From Chalara sp. BL73 (lineage: Eukaryota; Ascomycota; Leotiomycetes; Helotiales): a stretch of 64,000 bases of DNA. Each line of letters opens with the position of its first letter. The first letter of the stretch is position 1. This document shows positions 1 through 11,709 of this stretch, piece after piece. The translations under genes and the position numbers were made by a program. The notes under the pieces are model-generated. The model was not told the origin of the DNA, did not search any database, and saw only the letters and a program-made list of their open reading frames with translations. The DNA lies in contig CAKJVC010000030.1 in the NCBI GenBank assembly GCA_918026815.1, positions 1,240,001-1,304,000 on the forward strand, in the 5' to 3' direction.

Positions 1-1074
1 CACCAAGGGCAGTTCCTCCCGGTGGGTGCTTGACCAACTTCTTGTTGACAATAACAAGGAGAATTGGCAGAAGGAAGTAGATAATACCCGGGAGGAGATA
101 TGCCGCCCAGAAACCGACATATTTGGCCAAATAGGCAGTAGCAACACCAAAGAATGCACCAATGTTGATCAGAAGGTAAAACCACTAGATGGTAATCAGC
201 AAACAGATGCGTTATTTCACATATAAGCAGGTACATACCAGCATGACACTTTCCGAGGTTGCCTCCGGGTCAATGATGACCTTTCGGCCACTCTTCTCCG
301 TAACCACATGAGGCCTAATGTGTGGGTTTTGGTCAAGAACGGTAGGTGAAATATTTGGCTTAAAGAGGGCAGCTCCAATGGCCAATAAGTATAGGGAAAG
401 AGCGAATGGACCGATGGCATTCCCATTCTGTAGGAGAGAAGGAATGGCGCTGATCACCATGAGAACGTGGGACACACCGCAGATTGCGACACCAATGCAA
501 ATTGTCTTGAATCGGCCAAGGTGCGCATCAGCAAGCCAACCACCAAATAAAGGACTAAATCTACGTTAGTTTACAAGAGTAAAATGGTAGTAGAAAGCCT
601 ACATTGCATAAGCCATGAACTTGAATGCATCAGTCATTGCACCAGCAATAACTGTGCCCTTCCCTAAAGCACCAGCAGTCTTCTGAGACCCTCGAGGCGG
701 TGCACCAGCTCCGTTCCCTCCCTCTGGAAGTGGACCACGGATGAAGTTCTTGAAGACCTGGTTGCATCCATAATAGGAAGCTCGCTCGGCAAACTCAACA
801 CCACAAAGCAAGTACGCAGTCCAGGGCATGGTACCAGCGACCCTTGGGAGAATGGCCAGTTCCTCATCGGTAGGAATGACATGGCCACGGGCATCAGTTC
901 GACCGTCAGCGACGGTCTTCACGCCCACGTGGTGTTGCTCCTTCTCGAAAGTCTCATCAACGCCGGCGACCACTGGCGCTGGTGCCGTGGTCAGGGTATC
1001 GTCAACGACACTTTCCTCTGCTTCTCATTAGTACTTCTGTGCCATTGCACATGTAGAGGGACCGACTCACTCAT
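1..1074 (-). CDS. POT/PTR2-family proton-coupled peptide transporter, 5' part (runs off the window start)
   Basis: Likely plasma-membrane di/tripeptide:H+ symporter of the proton-dependent oligopeptide transporter (MFS) family. Reading minus, the model is exons 1074-1071, 1017-603, 560-239 and 184-<1, and all junctions keep frame. The tiny first exon (ATGA) is followed by a GTGAGT donor, a TACTAAT branch point and an AAGCAG acceptor. Recognisable blocks are PWTAYLLCGVEFAERASYYG in the first TM region (ExxER-type motif), AIFSPLFGGWLADAHLGRFK (the POT signature around TM2-3), then SHVLMVISAIP and WFYLLINIGAFFGVA. Only the N-terminal half is present and the 3' end lies outside the window. The frame stays open upstream of ATG 1074 back to about 1205, so the start is the least certain part. 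Family assignment is firm; substrate is inferred. Confidence 0.88.
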
Positions 1075-1930
1075 AGTGGATGGAGTTCTCCTTGGGCTCT
1101 GGGAGGAATCAGAAAGTTCAGATGCTGCAACACTGCGACGTGACACTTGAACACGACGGGGGAGTTGGTCCTCATATATGATTTTCCCATTCTGTCTTCC
1201 AATCTAATCGGAACCACCCTCCATGCATGCTGCATTCTTGGCATGTAACCTCTTGAAAGTTATCAGCAGGGGGAGAACACGATAATGATTGTGTCTCTTG
1301 AGACTACTGGTCCGATAGGGCCTGCTGCTGCTGAGCATTCCGGGGAGAGCTCACCTTCCAGAAGGCAACCAGAAGGAATTGATCGACCTCGATCCAATCA
1401 CAACGAAGCCCGCTCGCGTACCGGATATCAACGACAAGCAGCTATGAGGGCGAGTGATGGGTCTAGGGCCAATGGTTACCGGCCTGTTTCCAATACCAAG
1501 AGTTTGCCCAGAAGGATGTACCACCTTGGCGTACTTGACATAACACGCTCAACCAACCGTGAGCGCTCAAAGAAGCAGGTATCAACGTGCAGATTTGAAG
1601 GCCGACAGCTTTCCCAAGACAAACAGTTCTGTGCCAAGCTGGGCATTGACCTCTAATACTAGGCCAATGGGGTAGGTCGTACTTGCAGCAACCGACCACT
1701 GGAATGTGGTTGATATATATCTCAAAATAGCATAGTCGACATGGAGAGGGAGGTCCTGGAATTGCTCAAAATGGCTGATTGTTCTTTCATTGTTTTTCAT
1801 TGCTGTACTTGAGAAAAGAGAAAAGCCATCCGTTCACCCTTGATCCCACTTACCGTGTGCGGGGCATCGCAGCCTGCCGCCAGCTTCGCATCCTCCTCCC
1901 TGTGCAATCTCGCTCACACGCACGCACGCA
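1075..1930. other. Gene-free stretch upstream of the peptide transporter
   Basis: It presumably holds the transporter's promoter and 5' UTR, since the gene reads leftward. The short open frames here show no domain-like composition, and I recognise no repeat or RNA gene. A small CACG tandem (about 1914-1929) is the only low-complexity feature. Confidence 0.4.
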
Positions 1931-1934
1931 ACAA

Positions 1935-2870
1935 TGGTCAGAATGCCGTTATCCAGCCGTCGTCTGACTACCCAGCGCCGTCGGGGCAATTATTCACGCC
2001 AGCAAGCTGATCAGCCCGGGGCAAACCTTCGCAGTGGGAAGGCCGAACAAGGGGTCGCGGTGTTTTGGTCCAAATTGCTGATCGAGAAGCAAAGAGGCAA
2101 ATTAACTAGCGCCAATCTGGAAGGTGTGCCAACATTGGTTTCCCTGAAAGTAGGCTAAATCACCGGCTCTACGCCACCTTGGCTAAGAAACACTGGGTTT
2201 GCGCTTAGTTACGGGTCGATGTCGCCTTCGCTTTTGCCCGCCTGCTTGATCGTATCTCAAATTCGTGGTGAGATTATTGGGGCAACATTTGGTCTCTGGA
2301 AGGGTCGAGATCTTTTGGCCTTGCAAATTTTGCTAATTCCACTGTCCGTGATGCGTCGGTGAAGCCGCTGAAGCCGCGGCAAGACTCAACACAAGCTCAA
2401 ATGAGGCAAATCCGGAACATTCGACGGAAGGGGCTTTTGCGATTGTTGATGCCAACATTGCCAAGTACAGCCTTCAACGGGCGAAGAAATGGTGGCTGGG
2501 AGATAAGCATCGTGAAGCAATTGTCAAGACCACGTGACCAGAGTCTGCCTAATCATTGTCAATGTGGGTGACACACGATGCGAGATGCATATGGCAAGGG
2601 AGAATCCAAAGCATGTATAGTCCCGGCAAGAATATGAAGCGTTTCCGAAGGTGATTCGGATTTTCATCCAATTGTAAGGGGTGGTGATGAGGATCGCAAA
2701 GGATTGCTGCCAAGTACTACCAAGATACCAAGAAACCAAGCTCATGGAAGCCAAGTAAGCAAACAACTATCAGATTCGACAGCTTGAGCCCCAAAAGACG
2801 AATCGAAGAGTATCAAGAAAGGTCTTGGGGACTTGCTCCTTTTAACAACCCTTATTAGCGGCTATCCGGC
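1935..2870 (+). pseudogene. Unidentified decayed coding region
   Basis: I do not recognise a family. Several stretches read like protein but sit in different frames and are broken by single stops. At about 2160-2400 one frame gives a tryptophan-rich stretch (DYWGNIWSLEGSRSFGLANF) interrupted by TAG near 2208 and TGA near 2268. At about 2390-2535 another frame gives a stretch containing AKYSLQRAKKWWLGDKHREA. At about 2760-2860 a third gives SLSPKRRIEEYQERSWGLAP. Composition is unlike random intergenic DNA, and the frame changes and stops fit a relic gene with frameshifts. It could also be an intron-rich gene I cannot assemble, or chance open frames. A protein-level search of the translated region would decide. 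Confidence 0.3.
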
Positions 2871-5213
2871 ATCGGAATTACCTCCGTAATATACACATCC
2901 CGTAGATGACCTTCCCAATGAGTCACTGGATCCATGATCCGTGCCTGTGAACAGCAGCAAGTACGGATGCTCTCATGTGCTGGATACGGGCCTTGACAAT
3001 TCATTTACGCGTAGCATCCATGGGGGATGGCACATCGTGCTATCTTCAAGGCTGTGGAAAGGTACCTTGTAAGTAGCTTACACAGCGGCCCGAGATAGTT
3101 GCTCGCAACGGCCTTCGTTATTACAGCCGCCTTTGTGGCGTACGTGAAAGTGTCAAAATGACTACCCATGAGCACAGACACCCAATACACAAGCAGGAGA
3201 CCCATAATAGCATTCCTGGAAAGAGTAGAACTCTATTTAACTCCGTTACAATTGGCGGCACGAAGAGCGTTCCTCTTACTCCGTAATGACACAGCCCCAG
3301 AGCTTTGTCAACGATTTGGGATCGGAGTAAGGAAGTTATACGTCACAGGCTATGTTACAGTTCCTTCTGTGACCATTTGCTAGATTATATCTACGAAAGC
3401 CAGTCCGATGAAGTCTAAATGGTTCTACTGTTTCTATTTTGCATAATTTTAAAGAATAAACTTACAATACCTGGAGCGAGTACCAAGTGTGCTCCGGGTA
3501 CGTCTCCGGAATTCGTATTTGCAGTCTTCAAAGTAATTTTTTTCTTGATTAATGTCGATTATATCAAGTGGTATACCATTGGACTGCTGCAATAGCATAG
3601 TTGCTTATTTTGAATTTGGTATATGCATGCAAGCAAATTAACGCTCTCGGATTGAGGATACGGTAAAAGGTTCTACGATATAAGTTGTTGTGGAGTATGA
3701 AGCAATGTATGACTCATATATTCACCCTGTATCCGCCTTTCACTCAGATACCCATGGTGAGAGCACATCTTCTTGCTAAGAAGCCTAATATGCTGCTTTA
3801 CCACATTCAAAATGTCGTCTGTTCATCAATACATCCCAGCCTTCGTGTGCCACTACAGACCTATACAGACCTATGCAGAATTGTGCTGATTCCAGCTGTG
3901 CAGATGTATCTTTTAGTTATACATCCTAACCAGACTTCAGAGATCCAACTCCACGTGCCAGAAAGTCATCAGTCTCTGAAGAAAGAATTCTATAGCACAT
4001 CCGACACATTTATGAGTTTGCATGTTTCTTGATCCCATACGCAACGGTATCTGCGATCTGCCATGTGAACATTTCTTCCTGAAGCCAGCGCGACGTCAGG
4101 ATAGTGGTAATCAGATATTAGAGACCGGCTACAAAGGCTGGAAGTACCGAAGAAGGTATTACTACAGGCGGGGGTGCTTCAACGCCTGGAAAGAGACGAG
4201 TAATAAAAGGTACAACTCAAAATGTGTAGAGAGGCGACTCCAGAAGCGTTTTCCCCCCTCATTATTGAAGACAATAAATCGACCATACCGATCGTCCTTT
4301 GCGCCAGATGAAGTTGAGAAGTCTCATTTACTAAAAACATTCTTTTTCCACCCAAAGTACGTCACGTCCTCGGCTTGGCTGAGAGCATCTCCAGAAGATA
4401 ATCGGCCCCGGTCTACAAGGATCCAAAGTAAAGCTGAAAAGGATTTGATGGTGATACACAGTCCTTCCTCGTCCTATATTAGCTAACTACTCATGCCATC
4501 ATATAACATCCCCTCAGCCAACTTTCAAATGATGCTACTCCTATGATCACTATCCAACCTTTGAATTTTGCCTCCAAAGTATACGTTGCGACTAGGATAA
4601 ATAAGTTGGATGTAAAATCCCAGAAAAATGTGTGATTCCCAGCCGAAACATGCCATGCTTCTGCTTCCAATCCTATTGTGGACGTCCGTCCACGAATACC
4701 GTCAAGTCTGCAGCATAAACCTGCTGATGGAATTTGGCAAACCTCTTATTACATTGAACAAGGTTCTGCTTTGCCACCAGCCGAAAAAGCTCGTCTTGCC
4801 AAAGGATGGGTGTAATAAAGCCCCAAAATACTGATCCTCATTTCAATCTTCTTTGATGTAACCAGTTTGCATGATATATTAGGAAACTGGGATTGCGCTC
4901 CATGCTCTGCGCTATGACTACTGACCAGAGATCAAATGCATCCTTGTTTGAAGGCTTTAGGATGATCACGCTGACGCTTTTTATAGGAATACCTAGATAA
5001 GACATAAGGAAATGATGGACAATTCATGATTCAATTCAAAGTGTGCCTCGTGCCATAAGGGCTCCTCTTATAGCAAGCTCACTCTCTGATAGTATATATA
5101 CATTGAAAACAAACAAACCAGCCAATAGTAGTACACAATTAACCATACTTCATGATCCCGTAAACCCCTTTTCCCAACCGAGACTCCACGCTATGAATGC
5201 TATACAAAAACTA
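2871..5213. other. Long intergenic region with no supported gene
   Basis: About 2.3 kb with only short open frames (longest about 154 codons, 4022-4486 +), none with recognisable motifs, signal peptides or splice-supported extensions. The segment 3230-3340 contains several copies of a TACTCCGT-like word in both orientations, but I could not define element ends. Base composition is AT-leaning and otherwise unremarkable. Confidence 0.4.
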
Positions 5214-8037
5214 CTAATGGTTGATGCCGTACTCGGCATCCTTTAAAGAATAAAGCTGCTGGGCCTTGAGATCCAATGCAGCCGTGATACGTTGAAGCTC
5301 CCGATGTGCTAGTTTCCGTGCTCTTCCATCCTTGATTGGATCATGTTTACTCAACTCCTCCTTTGCACCATCTAGCTCAAGTTGAAGGTGCTGGTATTCA
5401 TCCCTCAGTCCCTTAAAGACCTTCTCAAGCGCAGCCGAGGGAGCCTCGGAAGGGCGCATTGTAGGTTCATCGAGATCCATAATGGTGGTGTCGTCGCGTT
5501 CTCCGTTGGCAGACATGTTGAATGATGTAATGCGATTGCACAGCGTGCAATTTTTGCACTGATGCTTGCAAAGTCCCTTATAGACCATACGCGCAGAATC
5601 CGAAAGACTTCGACGGGGGTGGGTATTGCAGCTTTCTTCCTGACCAGTTGTCGATTCTGAAGTCGTTATCTTCTTCCATGTGGTCTTGTTCGTTGCTTTT
5701 GACATATTGTGCATGGCTTTTTGAGATGTGACGTCGCGCGACTTGAGGTGGCCCAGCTCTTCCTTGAGGTGTGTCAATTCGTCCTGCATCTTCGCCATCT
5801 TGTTGATATTTTCCTCCAATTGTGCTGCACAGGCAGCCATTTCGTTATCAATTTCTTCGACTTCGCCCTTGAGATCAGCCTTCTCGGCATCCAAAGTGGT
5901 AATCCTCTCTTCTAACTCGTTCTCTCGCTTCGCAAACTTTTCATGAAAGAATGCTTCGATCTTGTCTTCAACCTCAGAAATATGCACCTCCATCTCCTTC
6001 TTTTCGGTCTCAAGTCGCTTAATTTGATCTTCCATCTCTCGTTTTTCCATCTTTAGCTCTACGTTACGGCTTTCTATCTCCTTCTTCTCCGCCCCATACT
6101 GGGTATTACTGACTAGTAATTCCTCTCGTTCGTTGGTCAATTGATTGAGACCAACTTCCAAATTCTTGACACGATTGATGTTGGCGAATTTAAGTTCAGC
6201 AACCTCCGCTTTCAAGATTTGATTCTCTCTCTCAACCTTCTGCAGTTTGCCCGCAGAGTTGGATCTGACTGTTCGTCTCTTCTCTTCTTGCAGAAGATTA
6301 AGCTCGCCTTGCAGCCTCTTATTCTCGGTACGGAGCTGCTCCGCCTCGTTTCGAAGTTCGGATCCCAGGTTCATTTCTTTTCCAAGCTGAGCAACAGTAG
6401 CGTCTAGTCTGGCCACAAGCTCCTGGTTTTCTGCTTCCAAATCATCTCTTTCTTTGGTGAGTTGTTGAGTATTTACTCTTTCCTCATCTCTTTCTCTCTT
6501 CAGCTGCTGAGCCTCTGCTCTCTGTTCATTTTTTTCTACCTCGAACTGTTGAGCTTGTCTTGCAATCTTGGCGTCAAAACTCATCTTCTCCGCTTGTAAG
6601 TGCATACCATCCGTACGGAGACTAGATATGGCCTCTTTGGTAGTCCTCTCAAGCTCTTGCTTCTCTGTAGTGATGTCTATGACCGTCTTCTTTAGTCGGC
6701 GAACTTCTGCTCTTAATTCCTCTACACCCATATATATCTCTTCTTCTTCACCGGAAAGGAATAATGCATCGACACCATCACCAAATGTTTGTTGAAATGT
6801 TGTCTGATTCCTCACTTGAGCCTTGCCGCCTGAAGAGAAGACAGGTACACCGACAGCTTGTGAAGCGACACGAGTGACCTCAGCAGAGTTATTGAGAAAG
6901 AACGACCGTTGTGTACTGCCATTCGGAATATTATTTGTAGAAGGTGCAGGGTTTGGAGAAAGGACGGCTTTGGCATTATTCCTGGGCATAGGTTTTGGAG
7001 GTGAAAAGATCTTCGCAGACTGAGCCGTGGTTTGTCTCAGTTTCTGTGAGATGTTTGATTGTTGTTGGAATGATCGTTCAGTGAGAATAGTAGACTCATC
7101 ACCGACATGTGGCTGCAGCTCAGCGAGGGTACGGCGTTCGCTTGCATGTGAAGTATATTTGGTGCGCGGAATTTGAGAATCTAAATACATATCGTGGTTA
7201 GTCTCTTTTCGCTAAGCGCGGGATACTCTAGCTTTGTACAGTGTTAGACTTACCAGGAGGAGGTATGTTCTCCTTCTCAGACACCACACGGGTGGGTTTA
7301 TGCGAAGTGAACTTCTGTGAGAATTCGTCCATGTCGGTGGTCATGGTGATCACACCACAAGGCTCATCTGGAGCTCGTGTTTGCGTGATCTCCGACTTTC
7401 GAGTATCGTTCTCAGTCGGTGTTGAAGGCCGCGAAGTGATTGTATTTTGAATAGTGTCTTTCATTATTGAAATCTTCCGCGATCTTTCCGTCGCTTTGTT
7501 AATAAGGTGAACACTACCAACTGTTGGTAACCGCGGAGATGGTGGCTCTCGTGATGGGATTGACATGTTACTGGCGACTCGAGCTTTCCCACGACCAATC
7601 TCAAAACTCGAGGTTCCCTGCTGGGATTGTTCTTGAGCATATGCGAAGCTGCCAGAAAAATCTCCAAAACCGCCTTGTAAAGCTCTACTAATGGCAGAAT
7701 CATTGATGACAAGATCTGATCTCTTTGCAGCTCCCCAGCGATATGCTTTAGCCGATGACCGCATAGCAGGGCTTATGTTATCATTATTGTTGAATGTGGG
7801 GGTGTTGCGCTGTAATTGAGCATACTGCTCATCCAGAAGACCAGTAGAGCAGAAAATCTCCTCAGGATCGAAGTCCTCGATTGTTATGTTGGATCGTGTT
7901 GAGTTAGAGGGGCTCACTGTGCCATGATTAGAGCCAGTAGACGAGGCAGCTGACTGCCATGTTTTGGAGTCGCCAGTAATATCTTGAACCTTCTCTCGAA
8001 GCTGTCGAGAGCGCTCTCTCGCAGTAAGAGTAGGCAT
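5214..8037 (-). CDS. Spindle-pole-body coiled-coil protein (Ppc89 / Cep57-like)
   Basis: Probable structural protein of the spindle pole body. Two exons (8037-7254, 7180-5214), 916 aa; the intron has a GTAAGTC donor and ATTTAG acceptor and splices in phase. Residues 1-250 are low-complexity Ser/Thr/Asn-rich and begin MPTLTARERSRQLREKVQD. Residues about 400-740 form a near-continuous coiled coil rich in E, K, L and R. Next come a short Cys/His cluster (CKHQCKNCTLCNRI) and a C-terminal helical segment (EKVFKGLRDEYQHLQLELDG to the end). Coiled coil, Cys/His cluster and C-terminal helical domain in that order match my recollection of fungal Ppc89-type proteins with Cep57-like domains. In-frame sequence upstream of 8037 is open but looks like 5' UTR. 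The gene is divergent from the prefoldin at 8889 and shares an 850-bp promoter region. A generic coiled-coil protein is the alternative. Confidence 0.68.
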
Positions 8038-8888
8038 AGTGTTTGATAATTGTGCCAAAAATGACACCAAGTATTGGCTGTATGAGAAAATGGTAATTAT
8101 TCGAATATTATGAGGGTGAAGAGACTCCAAATTGAAAGCTCAAAAGCCCGAATAAATCCAGAAAGCTACAATGTAGTGTCTCGATTATACAAGAATTGAG
8201 TGATCAAAATAAGGCGGTGCATCAAGCAAAGAGTTTCGATCGAAGTGAAATTGGTTGTATCCGAGAGGTGTTGGGAAGAAGAGACGCGTTGGCGCAAGGG
8301 TTGGAATAAACAATAGAAAAACACGCTACTGAAGATCGCCGCTAAAATTTTGGTCTACTCTCATTTCAGGGATGACTCCGCCTGTCATATGCAGCTACCC
8401 GCTGAGCCTCAGCATAAGCATTGGGGGTCGTTTGCTCATAACTCGGTCAGTATTATGGTTCTGATGTGATATCTTATCATTCTTAAGAATCTAATCTATA
8501 ATTTTCAACTGCCTTTATCTTCTGCATATATGGACCCGTCCAGGGATTAGTGGGCAACAAATTTCTGCAAAATAACCAAATTTCCTGTGAATTATTATGA
8601 AGTCTGGGTGAATAACTTCGTAATGTTTTGGGAGTTGCCAATGCGACCCAATTTTCAAACGAAGGTCTATAGATTATTATATTGTAGTACCTACACGTTG
8701 TGCTTCATATGTTTTACTCTTGGACTTGTAACTTTGCGACTCTAGCTTCTGGTCAAGATAGCTGATGGTTGCCACAGCAACACCTCAGTAACACGTGATT
8801 AAAATTTCTCAAAGCCTTAGTCACATTCGCCTGCCAAGACCAAAAATAATGAAACATTCAGCCTCTCAATCTGCTAGGTCAATCGACG
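8038..8888. promoter_or_regulatory. Shared divergent promoter region
   Basis: An 850-bp gap separates two divergent starts (8037 minus, 8889 plus). It is AT-rich, with no long open frame and no repeat that I see. It must contain both promoters; I cannot place individual elements with confidence. Confidence 0.45.
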
Positions 8889-10652
8889 ATGGCTCAGCCA
8901 TTGAAGGACAGCTTTCTTGACCTCGAGAGGCATCGCCAGCTACTGGAGTCCAACGTAGAGAACCTCAGAAAACTTCTAAAGCACTGGCAGACATGGGAGG
9001 CCGAGTATGAAGGCTTAAAGGAAGAGATTCTTGCAGAAGAGCCTTCCCCGAATCGCACACAGCTTACAAGTCTGACCCGAGAATACGAAGGCGATCTTGT
9101 AAAACCTAAAGAGATAGAGGACCTCCTCGGTCCAGCCTCAAGGACTGCTGAACAGGTAGTGAATTTACTCGACCGGCGCATCGATTATGTCGCACGAAAC
9201 GTGGCGACTTTTCAAAAGCAAGTTGAGGTGGCAGAGAATAAATTAGCGGCTGCTACAATTATCAGTACGCCAGACGTAAGAAATGATGAAGGTCTTCCCA
9301 TAACAGAGATTATCGAGGAGCTGGACGAAGAAGGCAACATTGTTAAGAGTCGAACATCTACGCCAGGGAGTATAAAGCCACAGTTGTTGGAAGTGCTTCA
9401 AAAGGCTGGTGTGAAAGATATGCCAGACTCGTCGGCTCCTGCAAAATTGAGGAATCCGGACATAGGGGAGGATGCCGTTCAAGAAGCTGAAAATAAGCCC
9501 GAGCTACCGCTTCCAACGGTCAAGCCAATCAAAAAGGGTGTGAAATTTGCAGATAACACCAAGGCCGGTCCTGAATCAGAAAAGTCGCAGATTGCCCGAA
9601 GAGTAGAAGAAATCAGAGCTTTGGCCAAGGAAACAGAGAAGCCAATTGAATCTCCCATCGTACCAGATGACGAATCGCCCGAAGATGCTGCTACGCGACG
9701 GGAGATGTTACAATACGCCATGTCAGATGTTAAAGCCGTGGTGGCAGAGTTAGATCTCGAAGAGGGTAGTGACTGGTCAAATGGAGATTATGACGATGCA
9801 GATACGGATGATGAAGACCAGTTTGGTCGATCAACAACCAGAGTCGTCGATGATGAGATGCGTCAGAGAATGATTGAGCTTGAGCAGCGCCTAGGTGTCA
9901 GGATGATGGAGAATGCAGGCAAGGCAATTGAGCCGGGTCTTGTCCAAGAAGGAATAGGGCGAATCGCTATCAAGAATCAGGAAAGCCCATCAGATGTGTC
10001 ACTGGGGCTTGATGAGAAGAACCTTACCAAGGAGAAAATATCTACAGCTAACAAGAAGGCTGTGAGGTTCTCAAAAGACATCGGTATCTCTCCAGCTTCT
10101 CAAACTCCAGTCACAAGCTCCGTACCTGCCAATAAAGAGTGGGTGCCTGCGCCCGTTGGTGACGTAGTTGAGAGAACGTCAAGGCCCGAAGGCACCAAGA
10201 CTTCCCCTCCGAGAAAGGTCTCAAGATTCAAGTCCAATCAAGTAGCCGTGTCAAAAATTTTAAACGGCCCCCTGGTGAACGCAAATCCCGCCCTTCCCTT
10301 ACTGCCGCTCAAGCCTTCGAAACCAAGACCATTCTCTCAACCAATCCCATTGCCACTTGAGGCATCAAAAGTGCGAATTGCACCCAGCGGCCCGGTAGGG
10401 AAGACGATAGCCTCCACAGTCGTCGAGCGTGATGTCCCTGCTGACGAACCTGTATTGGAGCCCGACGAGCTAGATCCCCAGCTCTTGCATCAAGAACTTG
10501 CCACTGAATACCACCGCCAGCGAAATCGGCTGATTCAGAAGCAGGGTGGTTTCATGAAAGAAGATGAGAGCGAGATCGTACCTTTCACTGAGGAAGAAGG
10601 CGGTCCGAAGAAGCCGAGTCGCTTCAAGGCTGCAAGGTTGGCGAAATCCTAG
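8889..10652 (+). CDS. URI1/Bud27-type unconventional prefoldin (DUF3835 family)
   Basis: Intronless, 587 aa. Residues 1-130 form a prefoldin-like helical hairpin (FLDLERHRQLLESNVENLRK; LLDRRIDYVARNVATFQKQV) of the alpha-prefoldin type found in URI/Bud27. The middle is long, acidic and disordered (DYDDADTDDEDQFG around 302-315), with two basic 'GVKFAD'/'AVRFSKD' repeats near 218 and 393. The C-terminus (ELATEYHRQRNRLIQKQGGF ... PKKPSRFKAARL) is the conserved DUF3835-like tail of fungal Bud27 proteins. Known family roles are cytoplasmic assembly of RNA polymerases via Rpb5 and translation/TOR-linked control; those roles are inferred here. Start 8889 gives MAQPLKDSFLDLERHR, right at the prefoldin domain. 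Neighbouring genes are functionally unrelated. Confidence 0.78.
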   Translation: MAQPLKDSFLDLERHRQLLESNVENLRKLLKHWQTWEAEYEGLKEEILAEEPSPNRTQLTSLTREYEGDLVKPKEIEDLLGPASRTAEQVVNLLDRRIDYVARNVATFQKQVEVAENKLAAATIISTPDVRNDEGLPITEIIEELDEEGNIVKSRTSTPGSIKPQLLEVLQKAGVKDMPDSSAPAKLRNPDIGEDAVQEAENKPELPLPTVKPIKKGVKFADNTKAGPESEKSQIARRVEEIRALAKETEKPIESPIVPDDESPEDAATRREMLQYAMSDVKAVVAELDLEEGSDWSNGDYDDADTDDEDQFGRSTTRVVDDEMRQRMIELEQRLGVRMMENAGKAIEPGLVQEGIGRIAIKNQESPSDVSLGLDEKNLTKEKISTANKKAVRFSKDIGISPASQTPVTSSVPANKEWVPAPVGDVVERTSRPEGTKTSPPRKVSRFKSNQVAVSKILNGPLVNANPALPLLPLKPSKPRPFSQPIPLPLEASKVRIAPSGPVGKTIASTVVERDVPADEPVLEPDELDPQLLHQELATEYHRQRNRLIQKQGGFMKEDESEIVPFTEEEGGPKKPSRFKAARLAKS

Positions 10653-10655
10653 CAC

Positions 10656-11709
10656 CTGGATTATACTAGCATTTATATATATGAATGCAATGAGTACTGA
10701 TGTATCCTTCTTATGGAGAAATGATAGCTTCTTTTTCGGTACTCTTAATATGTCTCGGCGTTGTTGTTATTTTCAGGAGAGCTATTAATAATTCAAGGCG
10801 GCATTCGATCTGCCTTTGTGTTATCCTGCTGTCCGAGATCAAATTGAAGGGCTCTCTGACGCCGTGATCCAACCTGCTTAGGTGACGTAGTGGTCTCGGG
10901 GATTCGTTTCACTCTTCACATCCTATCAAGACTGCATGTGTGATCTTTGTTTTCGTATTATTTACGGATTAATGTCCTACGAAAGGCAGCCCTAGCTAGG
11001 ATTGTGGTATCTGCATCAACCCAATAAGCTTAACAAATGCCTCAAGATTAACCAACGTAACTAATATACCTCTTGTTTTGGATAAGTGAATACTTGTTTC
11101 TGCTGGTGAGAAAAGTCACCGTACAACTTCACTGACTTGCACTGTGCCTATCATCTAAAATTGTTACAGCCCGTTAGTGATTATAAGGATAGGTAGCCAT
11201 ACTTCCTCAGCCCGTTCCTCAATCTTGCTAAAAGATACATAAACGCGTACTTTTAATTAGTTGCTAAACACTAAACCTTAATGCATCAATGTTACTAGAC
11301 TGTTAATAGTAACTTAACTATCTAAGTAGGACAAAAAAGGGGTTTCTTTATCATGAAGCCTGGATATTATATCCTGCTTTCTAACTTCGTTTCATTGTAG
11401 ACATTATAATGCAGATCCCAAATAGGAACGTGGCCACCGTATCAGTATCTGAAGCGATATCTTGGGATTTCGAGGAACTCGTTTCCTTAATATGAAAACC
11501 AGAGTACAAGGTAACTCTACGCAAAACCCGAATAGAGTTTGGCTTTCTTTCTAGGATGGGCTATATACGGACCGAAGCCTGAATAAGCAGAGTTGGCAAT
11601 ACGCATGATATAAACAAGTTGTTGAAACACCTGACTGCTACATATTGAGTGAAACCCACTGCACTTTACCTAACGCTTACAAAGTCTCCAAAGTTATCCA
11701 GACAGCACC
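10656..11709. other. AT-rich gene-free region
   Basis: No open frame, repeat boundary or RNA gene that I can support. It follows the prefoldin gene and precedes the P450 relic, so it may include the old P450 promoter. Confidence 0.4.

Noticed and set aside
4022..4486. 154-codon open frame as a possible gene
   Set aside because: No start context, domain, or splice-linked extension; composition looks random and AT-driven.
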